64,000 nt of DNA, taken from assembly GCA_905178155.1 (NCBI GenBank), contig CAJINV010000004.1, positions 2,122,391 through 2,186,390 on the forward strand. The letters are read 5' to 3'. A model generated the notes under the pieces. That model did not search any database, had not been told where the DNA came from, and saw nothing but the letters and a program-made list of their open reading frames with translations. Each line of letters opens with the position of its first letter. Within the stretch, counting starts at the first letter, position 1. Below are positions 10,310 through 20,600 of the stretch, piece by piece. The position numbers and the translations under genes were made by a program. The DNA is from Amoebophrya sp. A120 (Eukaryota > Sar > Dinophyceae > Syndiniales > Amoebophryaceae).

Positions 10310-12189
10310 CTACGTCTCGCGGTGATAATACCAAGACCCCTCGAAGCTGAGCCGGTACAACTGCACTTTGCCGCTGTAAAAGACGTGGTCCGGGGGAAGA
10401 CCCCCGCTCAGCAGCTTCTCCACCACGCGAAAGCCGTATTCGGGTAGCGCCCGCAGAAACGCGTCTTCCACCGTGCTATCTCGCTGCCCGCTATCCAGAG
10501 GGAAAAAGCCGTTTCGGGTCTGGAAGGTGTTTAGTAGATACCTGCGTGGAGTAGTTCTACTTCCCCTCGTAGGTTTCTTCGTGCGAACGGGAGGCGTACC
10601 TCGCAGAACAGATCTGGCTTTTTATACACCATTCTTACGAGTTGTAACATCGTCCATTACTTAAAAATTCCTTCATGCGCCTGTATCTTCGCTTCCGCGG
10701 TTTATTTTCATGTACAGTTATAGGTTTCGGCTCATGCATTCCTCCAAACCCGGACCCACAGAGCTTCACCGCATACTTGTGTGCAAAGAGGATCTGCACA
10801 GAGGTCGGCAGGTGCGTGCACAGGGTCTCGAGTATGGAAATAATGCACATCCTTACTGTATTCCCACGACAACATGACAAGTACTTTGGAAGCATCCATT
10901 GGGGCGGAATGAATTGAATTACTGCTCACGCGATGATTCCTACAAGACAAATCCTCCACGCACCCGACCCAGAGTGCAGCTTCTATTTGCGGTCAATATT
11001 ATCGACACTGCTCGGCCGTGCTGGTGCGCTGAGAGGAAAAAGAAAACTACACACATTTTGTGTTCGACTGTAGTTCTCCCATCAAGCACATACCAAAGAA
11101 GCAGCAGGCCATTCGTAAGTGCACTACTATCATACGCAGAACCTGCAAGAACGATGCGATGAATGGATGGGCCCACACCACGTCCGAGGCCAGAATCACA
11201 TCCACGCCGGCGTTATGCATTGCAAATAGCCCCAAGTAAACGACGTCTGGAAGATTTATTTCGTCAGCCTCAGAGGCTGACGAAATAAATCTGCCTCGTG
11301 TATTAAAAATCACAGCACAAAATAACGCACCCTATCTAAGTACTACCTTCCGACGGGGTAAGTAGTCGTTTCTTCGCTGTAGGAAATGCACTTGAAAGAA
11401 GACATGCAAATAAACCCACCACGGCTTCATTTTGTCCTGCTCTGCGTGCATCTTTGCCGTTTTTGTTCCCACATAAAACGGCTTGACAAATGATGTCTGC
11501 ACGATCGTTCCAGACCGCCCAAACTTGGTAAGTACCTACTATTGCAGTTGGTAGGCGCGCGTGAACTCCCGCACGTGCTCCGGAACAACCGGAGCCGGAG
11601 CTACACCCGACGACGTCTGGTCCTCGGTAGAAGTGGCTGGACCGTACTGCTTCTTTTTCCACACGTCCCAGTCCAACTCGCGGTACTGGCAGGACCCCCC
11701 GGCGTCACGCACGCCCCTCTCGTTTCTCGCCAGGTTCGCGCGCAACTGGGCGCCCACCGTCCCGGCCTTGTCCGTCACCGTCACGTCGTGCCCGCACAGG
11801 GCTGCCGCCAGACCGCTAATGCCCGTGCCCGCGCCCAGTTCCAGCACCTTCTTCCGAGGCCGTAGTGGGGTGGTTGTTCGTGAACAAGCTGTGGCTTGTC
11901 GTCGTCCTGTGGAGCAGATCGTAGTAGAATTACTACCTCCACCTTGATCATGATCCCGGTCGTCCGTAATATTGCCTTCCGGCAAGAACAGCACACGGTC
12001 CGCACCGCCATCTGATGTTGCACCTCCGCTGCGGGAAAAGTGCGTTTCCAAATACTTGGCTAGCACGATGCCCGCGTCCCAGACCCGCAGTCCGGTTTCG
12101 CCGGCGTCCGTGGGCGGCTTGCAGTCCAGCAGTAGTGGGCGCCCAGCGACGAAAAAGTCGGACCCGTCAAACCGTGTCGTCATGGCCAT
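10310..12189 (-). CDS. METTL21-type (methyltransferase family 16) protein methyltransferase
   Basis: A Rossmann-fold S-adenosylmethionine-dependent methyltransferase; this family usually methylates lysines of chaperones or translation factors in the cytosol. The first in-frame ATG is at 12189. Near the N-terminus is GLRVWDAGIVLAKYLE, the family's tryptophan motif, followed by motif I VLELGAGTGISGLAA and the acidic end of strand 2 (VTVTD). A family A introner at 11214-11553 splits EFTRA from GVDVILASDVVW, which is motif IV. A GT-AG intron (10827-11142) joins ASFLQ to TLCTHLPTS. A further intron between about 10790 and 10515 is not resolved. The last exon contains NGFFPLDSG and EYGFRVVEKLL and ends in YHRET with TAG at 10310. 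An insert rich in Gly/Thr between the first two motifs is unusual. The substrate cannot be read from sequence. Confidence 0.75.
10827..11142 (-). other. Conventional GT-AG intron in the methyltransferase gene
   Basis: Donor CAG|GTTCTG and acceptor CTCGAG|ACC, phase 0. The join gives FLQTLCTHL, as expected after motif IV of the family. It has no introner ends and no duplication. Confidence 0.5.
11214..11553. mobile_element. Introner, family A
   Basis: Ends TACCAACTGCAATAG (decayed) and TATGCATTGCAAATAG. Duplication GCGCC/ACGCC (4 of 5). Removal joins EFTRA to GVDVILASD and restores methyltransferase motif IV. Confidence 0.7.
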
Positions 12190-12345
12190 CAGCTTGTCAC
12201 ACGTACTCGGCTTATGCACTTCGCAACAAATTATTCGTGGAAGGAATGACTAGTGCATTACATCAAAAGACTGTAAAAAATTGAATCATAATCTAGAGTT
12301 GAAATTCGTCAACACGCAACCTGGTCGCAATCTTTACTTACACCA

Positions 12346-13479
12346 TCAATACAACGACAGAACTGTTGCAGCTTTTTCATACTTCTGCTGGTACACCACC
12401 CGCGCGTCTTCTACCCCCTCGGCACTGGAACAATCGACTTTCGTACCAGAAATTATAGCGGTACCATCACCGCCTGCTTGCTCCCCGCTGGACCCACCTG
12501 CGCGTCCTTGGCCGCCTCCCGGAGGATCTAGTTGTGCCACTGCTGCAGTACTACCTGTGTGTGGCACGACCAGCTTGTCCTTCTGCGCTGCCGGTTGGAC
12601 ACACGCAGTAGAACCGGAGATTTTGCACGTCGAGTCCCCTCCCACTCTGGCCGCCAGGGAGCTGCAAGTAGCAGCTCCGATCGGTTTATTCTTCGGGGCG
12701 ACAAACCAGTGTGGTGCTCGATGCTGGTAGACGCTGGTGCCACTCCCGTTCATCGACGAAAGTGGTTCTTGAAGTCCCCGGCTCAGACGTGCCAGATTTG
12801 CGTCGGCCGGACGAGGAATCGTGGCGGGGCGTGGTGCGGGAATAGTACAACTAACCGGCTGATATTTCTTCACAACCGGCTGTACCAGTGCGGAGGACAT
12901 GATCAATGGCGTCGTCCCGTAGTGGCTCTTCGGCACCTCCATCGGGGTACCCGTTGTACTTCCGTTGGTGTCCTCCTCGCGTGGAGCACCAGGGAACATC
13001 AATGATCCAGCTTGCTGCGATGGTGGGATAGCGTTCTTGGCGGTGTCGGTTCCAGTAGCTGCTTTTCCTCCTCCCGATGGATCATGCTCTACTTGATGTC
13101 CTGCTGGCTGTGCCGGCAGGTGTTGATCTCCAAGTGTGGTCGTGGCGGCTCCACCAGCTGTTGCACTTGCCAGGTACAGCGATCCGTATTTCGTCCCCGG
13201 CAGGAGCAGTGGATAATTAGTATTCACTCGCCCCGTCGTGCCCGCAGCAACAGAGGGTACTAAAAAGGATGCACCGCCTGCTGATGCGACGCCAACCTGC
13301 TGAGACGGTTGCTGCTGCGCCCGCGTTCCCAAGTTCAAGGGTTGGTTCTGGCTCGCCAACACCCCTCCGAGTTTTACCGGCTGCAGGAAACTCGGCGGTC
13401 GCAGCCCGAATGGCGGCGCAGCGGCTGCGAGTGAAGTCGTGCTGTCCATCGACGTGGCTCCATTCGACGTCCCGCTCAT
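12346..13479 (-). CDS. Low-complexity hypothetical protein, 377 codons
   Basis: Open frame from ATG 13479 to a stop at 12346. Composition is rich in Ala, Gly, Pro, Ser and Thr, with no recognisable fold, signal peptide or membrane segment. Short motifs such as GLRPPSFLQPVKLG and LLLPGTKYGSLYL recur only loosely. The C-terminal stretch VVYQQKYEKAATVL is more ordered. A strong donor-like GTAAGT follows the stop by a few bases, and the methyltransferase lies just downstream on the same strand, so this could be a 5' exon of that gene if an upstream donor is used. It contains no introner. Disordered regulatory protein is a possibility only. Confidence 0.4.
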   Translation of the reverse strand: MSGTSNGATSMDSTTSLAAAAPPFGLRPPSFLQPVKLGGVLASQNQPLNLGTRAQQQPSQQVGVASAGGASFLVPSVAAGTTGRVNTNYPLLLPGTKYGSLYLASATAGGAATTTLGDQHLPAQPAGHQVEHDPSGGGKAATGTDTAKNAIPPSQQAGSLMFPGAPREEDTNGSTTGTPMEVPKSHYGTTPLIMSSALVQPVVKKYQPVSCTIPAPRPATIPRPADANLARLSRGLQEPLSSMNGSGTSVYQHRAPHWFVAPKNKPIGAATCSSLAARVGGDSTCKISGSTACVQPAAQKDKLVVPHTGSTAAVAQLDPPGGGQGRAGGSSGEQAGGDGTAIISGTKVDCSSAEGVEDARVVYQQKYEKAATVLSLY

Positions 13480-14662
13480 CTTGCTGAAAAATCTGAAAAT
13501 GCAATTTCTCGTGTGTGGGCACGAGTAGAATTCAACCCCGTCAGCACACTTCCCCTTCCTGCCCTTGCAAAATCATGGTCATATGTTGCGATAGTCTTTA
13601 CTCGCGCTCAGCGGAGGAACGTGCGTTCTATCCGTGCTAGTACTATCCGTGCTAGTACTCGCGCTTGTTCATTCTGCAGAGCATCACCCTACCGTCCCTC
13701 ACTTGATGCTGATGTATTCCCTTTGATTCATGCTGAAAAGAAATCAGTAACCCGTCCGTGGTGTCCACTCCAGGTATCCGAAGATCCGCTTCCGCATCTA
13801 ATTCATACAATAAACCGACGGTAAATTAATTGGACTAGGACGACCAAAGTCCAATACTGAAGCATCACTTCTGCTAGGTAAAAACTACCCAGCAAATAGG
13901 GGCCCCCGAAATAGAGCTCCTGCACCATAGTTGCAGCTTCATTCGCACTGTGAAGTAAAAATATCACCCTCGCCCGCGCGGACCCAATCATGCGGTCAAC
14001 ATCTTTTGCGTTTCTCACTGAACGCTGTTCGTATAATCTCGCCGTCCCTGTCGTAGGTCCTCTGAATTTCTTCATTCTTCACGGTAGAAGCAAATGCAAA
14101 AACAGCTAGTTCACGACCTGGCAGATGAAAAGAACTTTGCTTATTTCTCACCCACACGTTCGTCAAGAAACCGGATGTGCTGCTTACCAGTGCGATCTGC
14201 GGCAGTATCCTCTGGCGCTTTACGGGTAGTTGTAACCACTGGGCACGTAGTTCCTTTTGCACGATTTGTTGTAAAAGCGCGAGTCTACTACAACGACATT
14301 CGCTTGCAGTCACGTAGCTCTGCAGTGCATGATTCGTTGCTTTCGGGACGATGAAAGGCTTGTCGTATAAAAAAGTATACTAAGTTATCGATCCATGATC
14401 CGCTGATGTACTAGTTGCTCAATTTTCTAATCAACTGCCTTCACCTTTCAGATAGCCTCCTGTGCAACATCTACTTTAGACATCAGCATCAGTCGCTTGT
14501 TCCACGTCCTCCTCCTCCCGCCGTCGTTGTCAAAAGAAAAGGACACAGCTCTATTCTATCTTTCCTTTCCCACGGCGACCGTTGTCCTCGTCCCTTGACC
14601 CTCGTGGTCCTCGCGTTTTTATCGCACGATGTAAAAAGTCGCTCTGCTCCTACTTCCCGCGC
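13480..14662. other. Intergenic, nothing recognised
   Basis: Short open frames only. A tandem 14-base direct repeat containing GTGCTAGTACTATCC is seen near 13635-13665. No introner ends. Confidence 0.45.
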
Positions 14663-17600
14663 TCACAAAAGCGCCGCGACCGTGTAAGAGATGAGAAGCG
14701 AGGCGACGATCCCGGCAAACGCCTGGCCATGTGCGGCCGCGCCGGTTGGCAGGGTGGTGGTCGTGGTGGTGGTGGTGGTCGTGGTATTGGGCAGGGGCTC
14801 GTCCAGGCGGCGGTCGCACGCCTGGTTCTGCAGCGTGTTGCTGTACATGTCGCCACCGCGGGGGCTGGTCCCGTCGCCCGCGTACACCTGTTCGGCGGTG
14901 GGGAACACGTACTTCCGCACCACCAGGTCGGAGTCCACCTCCTGCAGGTAGGCCCCCACGTATGAAAGTGCACAACTCCTCCTCCCCCCATTTGCATGGC
15001 AAGAACAGCAAGACAAGCAACGACAGCTATGTGGGTTCCGCATGACAAGTCTGCACACCGATGGATTGTAGTACTGTCTGAGGTTCCAAAGTTTGGCATG
15101 CCGACACTGCCTAGGCGCAGCATGTGGACTGGGCGTTTTGCATTACAAACAAGGGAGAGGGACGAGAGCTGTGCATTCTCATACCACGAACTCCTCCGGC
15201 CGGTGCTGCGTGTACACGGAGAGAAAGTAGTAGTGCGAGAGCAGGTATCCACTGCAAATATCTCTGGGTCTGGAAGGTTGGAACTTGTCATGCTAAATCT
15301 GAATCATGCAAAAATCTGTGCTGCATGATTACCAAATGCTGTCCACTTTTGATCAAGTTGAGAGGCAGTTTCTCATGCAGGATAGGCATGATAGTGATCA
15401 TCTCACGGAGTCTGTCACGCTAGGTCCTCCATTACATATCATATGGGTCATGGAAACCTGCATGACAAGTCTAGCAAAGTTCCAGACCCAGACATATTTG
15501 CATTTGATAGCAGGGGCGCGGGCGCAGCCTGAAAAATCTTCACGGTCGTGTCCACCGCGCTGAAATGCCACTGGTTCGTTCCCTCCATCGCCGCCTGCTG
15601 CGTCGCGTAGCTGGGCTGCGCGGGCGAAACGGCCCCATCCATCGTCTGCGTCCACACGTCCAGCGCCCTATCCATTGCAAATCTCGTCGATCTGGGTCAC
15701 TGGAAGGATGCGGCCAACTTGTGGTGCGGATTCTCATTCTGGAAAATAAATATTACGGCGAAATAAGTCTGTGCTCTTGCACAGAGAGCAAAAGATGTTG
15801 CCCGACCCGTGTGGAAGAACTGGAAAGAGCATAAATTCCAATGCAGATGACTAGGCATGGAAAATAAGCCTCCGCAGATGAATTTGTCATGCTCTGTGCA
15901 CATTCCACACGACCTTGTCGCAAATGCAAAAACCGCATGATGACCGGTTGTATCCATTTTCTTCCGGAGGACCCAATCGTATTTGCATTTGATACGCCCG
16001 CGCGCCGCCGTTCATTTCCGCGTGGCTTCGTTTCAGCGTGGAATTTAGGTACACCCGCTGTGTCCGCTCGAAGTCCAAGAAGTCCCCGTCCTGTTTCTTA
16101 CAATGAAAAATGCCCCCACCCCGAAATTTGCGAAAGTTTCTCATGCAAAGTTTCCAAATGAAAGCTGTTTGTCTTGCATGAAAGGACGGCGACCCCTCTT
16201 GATGCAGAATTCAGGTGCGCAAGGTATCTTTTGCATCACAGATTCGACTGCTGTTGGGCTTCTTTGCAACACAAATTTGATGAGCTATTGAGCATGGAAA
16301 ATTTCTGATGCTGATATATGCAAGACGGAGAGTGTTTCCAATGGAAAGGTTTGCAATACAAATGCTCGCAATTTCTGGCGTGGGGGCGTTTTTCACTGCA
16401 ATACTGTTTCGACACCGCGCTGCCGTCGAAGCCGGCGGCGGCAAAGTCCGGAGACACGTCCTTCAGGTTATTCGGCGGGGTGGACACCGCGTCCCCGAGC
16501 TCCTGCACGAAGGACTGCGTGGCGCCTATCCTGATTAAAAACGTCCCGACACCAGAGAGTCCAGATGGGAAATCTGCTAGACAAATCACACAGCATTGGT
16601 TGTTTGGCATGGCAAGTTTGTCCTCGTAGAGTTGTCGTCCTGTTTAGCTAGCTCAGAAGCATCAGAGATCTAGCATAGCATGCTGATCCTAGCATCACAA
16701 ATCCCAAAACACGAAAAATAGAAAATGCTTCTCATAGGGCTCCGCGTGAGAAACTTTTTTGGCATGCAGAATTGCATGACAACTCTGGGGAGGTGGGGAT
16801 GTTTTTACACGGGATAGCCCCCGCCCGCGCGCTGGTGGTGACCTGCCCGAGGTAAGCCTGCTGCGTGTCGGATAGTAGGGTGGTCGCGGAGTGGTCGGCG
16901 GTCACGCAGGAGAGCTGCGTATGCATTGCAAATATGTCTGGGTCCTCTGCAAGACAGTATTAACTTGTGATGCTAAGTCTACACCCTGTAGCAATCTGTG
17001 TTGCATGACTGCCAACAGTTGTCCACTTTTGACCAAGTTGGGAGGGAGTTTCTCATGCACGACAGGCATGCTAGAGATCATCTCAAAGAATCTGTCATGC
17101 CAGGCCCTGCATTCCAGACCTCATGGGTCATGGAAAATCTGCATGACAAGCTGTCACGCTTCCAGAGGACCCAGACATATTTGCAATGCATACTGCGGCT
17201 CCCGCACCAACAACACATCCACCGCGGCGTCCGGGTACCGGAACGAGGATTCCGCAAGTTCGCGGCACCTCTGACAGTGCACAACTCCCCCTCCCCCTCA
17301 CTTGTCATGCAAAATACCCAATCCACCCTTTGCCTCTCGACACTGTTTGCATGACAAGTTTAGCCCAAAGAGCACTACCCTCCAGTGCCAATTTTTCATG
17401 CGAAACCAGCACGACTCTTGCTGACGCTCGTATTGCCGTTCACGCTATACAAATGAGGGGGAGGGGGAGTTGTGCACTGTCATAGTACCCGTGCCAGTTC
17501 CAAAAGTACGTCTTTCCGTACTCCAGCTGAAAGACCCCGGACCACTCGATGATATAGCCTGCGCAGCTGCTACAATCTCACACGTTACAATAGAATATGG

Positions 17601-20600
17601 ATGAAATCTGTGATGCAAGAAGTGCATGCTCCAGCCTACTCCTGCATAGAACTGCGCATGACAGGTCCTGGAGTGGTCGTCCCAAGCCGCACTAGAATCT
17701 ACCGAAATTGGTATTGCAGAAAGTGGAACAGTTTGCGATTCTGTCATGCTTGTCATGCAAGACAAATAATTCCGGGTTTAACGCTTGAGATTGTAAAAAC
17801 AGCTGAGCAGGTGATAGATGAGGTCCAGATTCTTTCCGGAGCTGGGCAGGCTGGCCATCTTGGGTTTGGTGATGCACGCACTGCTCCGGACCGGGTATCG
17901 TAAGGAAAAATCCCCCCACCCCCGAACTTAGGAGCATTTGTATTGCAAACCCTTCCAAAATGAAACATTCGCCCTCTTGCCTTTATCAGCATCGCAAATT
18001 TTCCATGCTGAATAGCGCAAATTTGTGATGCAAAGGAGCCCAACAGCAGGCGGATCTCTGATGCAAAAGATACCTTGCGCCCCTAGATTCTGCATCAGAA
18101 ATGCTTGCGCTCCTTTCATGCAAGACAAAAGCCTTTCATTTGGAAACTTTGCATGAGAAACTTTTGCAAATTCCGGAGTGGGGGCACTTTTCATTGTAAT
18201 ACCGGGACGCCGAGATTTGCGTCCGCGAACCCGGTGGCGACCCCGGCGAGGCCGTGCTCCTGGTGCTTTATCAAATGCAAAAATGTCGGGTGTTTTGTCT
18301 GGAAGCAAGACCATGGCACAGCGCAGGGTCTGGGTCTGGAAGATTTCTAGATTTGTCATGCATATTTTCCATGACCCATGATGTCTGTGATGCATGCCGT
18401 AGCATCACAGATTTTTAGAGCGCCTTGCGATACCTCTACAGCATGAGAAATGCCCTCTCCGCGTAGCACAAACTGGAGTCCTCTTGCTGGTCATGAAATA
18501 CAAGTTTTTTCAGAATCCAGAGACAACATCACAAGATACAACCTTCCAGACCCAGACATATTTGCATTTGATATGCTTCCAGGGCGCGCGGTACAGTGCG
18601 TTGTAGCTGTAGGCCGGCGTCACCGGCGGGAGCGCGAGTAGGGCGGCCAGGCGCTCCTCGAGCTTCGCGCCCTTCGGCAAAAACCGGAGGTCGTCCGTGT
18701 GCGTGCCGCCCGCGGTGCTGGGCGAGGCCGGCAGTTTGGCGGGCAGCCCCGCGTATCAAATGCAAATATGTCTCGGTCTGGAAGATGTCGCGACTTGTCA
18801 TGCCGTTTTCCAAGCTGCACCAAGTCTGGAATGCGGGGCTTAGCATCACACGTTTCCCAGGCGCTTGGTGATGCCTATTCTGCATGAGAAGTGCCCTCTC
18901 AGCATGGCCATAAATGGACACCTTTTGCATGTTATGCAATACAGATTTTGGTATGATCCGCAACGCGCATCACAAGCTGCAACCTTCCAGACCCAGGCAT
19001 ATTTGCAACACATACCGCGTCGAGCGCCGGCACGGCGGCCAGCCAGGCAAACGGCAGCTGCTGCTCCCAGAAGGTGCGCCCGAACATGCCCAAACGGCTG
19101 ACGTGTTGCTCCTGCCAGTCCAGCGCGTTCACGCTGCAGGAGCACGTCGTGCCCTGCGACTGCGTATCGAATGCAAAGATGTCTCTGGGTCTGGGAGATT
19201 GCAAAACTTGTCATGCTCTGCTGAGAGGAGAAAAAGATCTGTCATGCATGTTGCGCTAGTACCGCACTGTTTTTTTTGTAATGCAAAAACGGAGCAGCAG
19301 CTTCTCATGCAGCTTACGCAAGACCTAGTCGCCCGGAAACCTGTCATGCGCATCCTCATATAATTGGAGGTTGCTTGTGATCCGCAACTTTGCATCACAA
19401 CTTTCCAGACCCAGACACGACCTCTTTGCAATGCATACTGCGTCGCCGCGAGGTCTGCATCGCTCGCGTACCGCATCCAGGAGTGCTATCCTGAGTAAAA
19501 ACGTACCCACACCAGAGTTGTAATGCAGATTTGCAAAGACAGGAAGACCCGTAATGCGCATCCCCATGAGAGCCATTTCCAATCGCGTTGTGGAATTTGT
19601 GATGCTATGAACAGCATGAGCAGATGAGCCTGTGATGCGGCTGCACTTGCTAACCTGCACTACACTGCATAGTGCAACTTGTGATGCGTGACTCACAAAA
19701 CACCTAGGTTTGTGTTGCAAAATCCCCACTCTGACTCTGGTGTGGGTACGTTTTTACTCAGGATAAGTGCGGGCCGATCGTCAGTTCGTACTTGCCTGTG
19801 ACCACGGGCCGATTGTAGGCTGCCGTCTCGGAGCCGGGCAGCACGTTAATCCCCGTCACGTCGATCGCGGACGCGCCACTGCCGGCGGCGGCCACCGCAT
19901 TCTCGTCCGCAACCAACCAGGTGACCACCTTGTACTTTCCCGGGTTCCCCACGTAGTGCGTGGTGCTGTACCATGACCTGCAAATATGTCTGGTGTTTTG
20001 TCTGGAAACAAGACCTTGGTACAGCACAGGGAAGAGAACGACTTTAACATTTTGAAGAAAGAAAAGAAAAGAGAACTACGTGGATCATTGGAAGATTTGT
20101 CATGCACACCTGGGTCTGGAACATTGGAAGATTTGTCATGCACACCGTACATGACCCATGACGTCTGCGATGTATGTCCTAGCATCACAGACTTTCTGAG
20201 TGCTTCAGCTTCTTGATGCCTATCCTGCATGACAAATGCCCTATCCACGTGGCAAAAACTGGACTCCTGTTGCTGGCCATGCAACACAGATTTTTTTTAG
20301 AATTCCAACATAGCATCACAAGTTGCATCCTTCCAGACCCAGACATATTTGCAATGCATATGTACAGCCAGTAGTCGTACACCGTGGCGGACCGGAGCAG
20401 GAAATCTTTGTAGTCGCTGGCCATTATCCCACAGAAAGAAGCAGGCAGGGCAGATTTGTATATGCAAAAATAAACACGCAGAAAAATATGTCATGGGCAA
20501 CGCCATAGCATTCTGTTTAGGACATGCAAGACAGATTGTTTTGTCTATTTATTTTTGCATTACAAACCTGACCTGCCTGCTTTTTTCTGTGTGATAGCCA

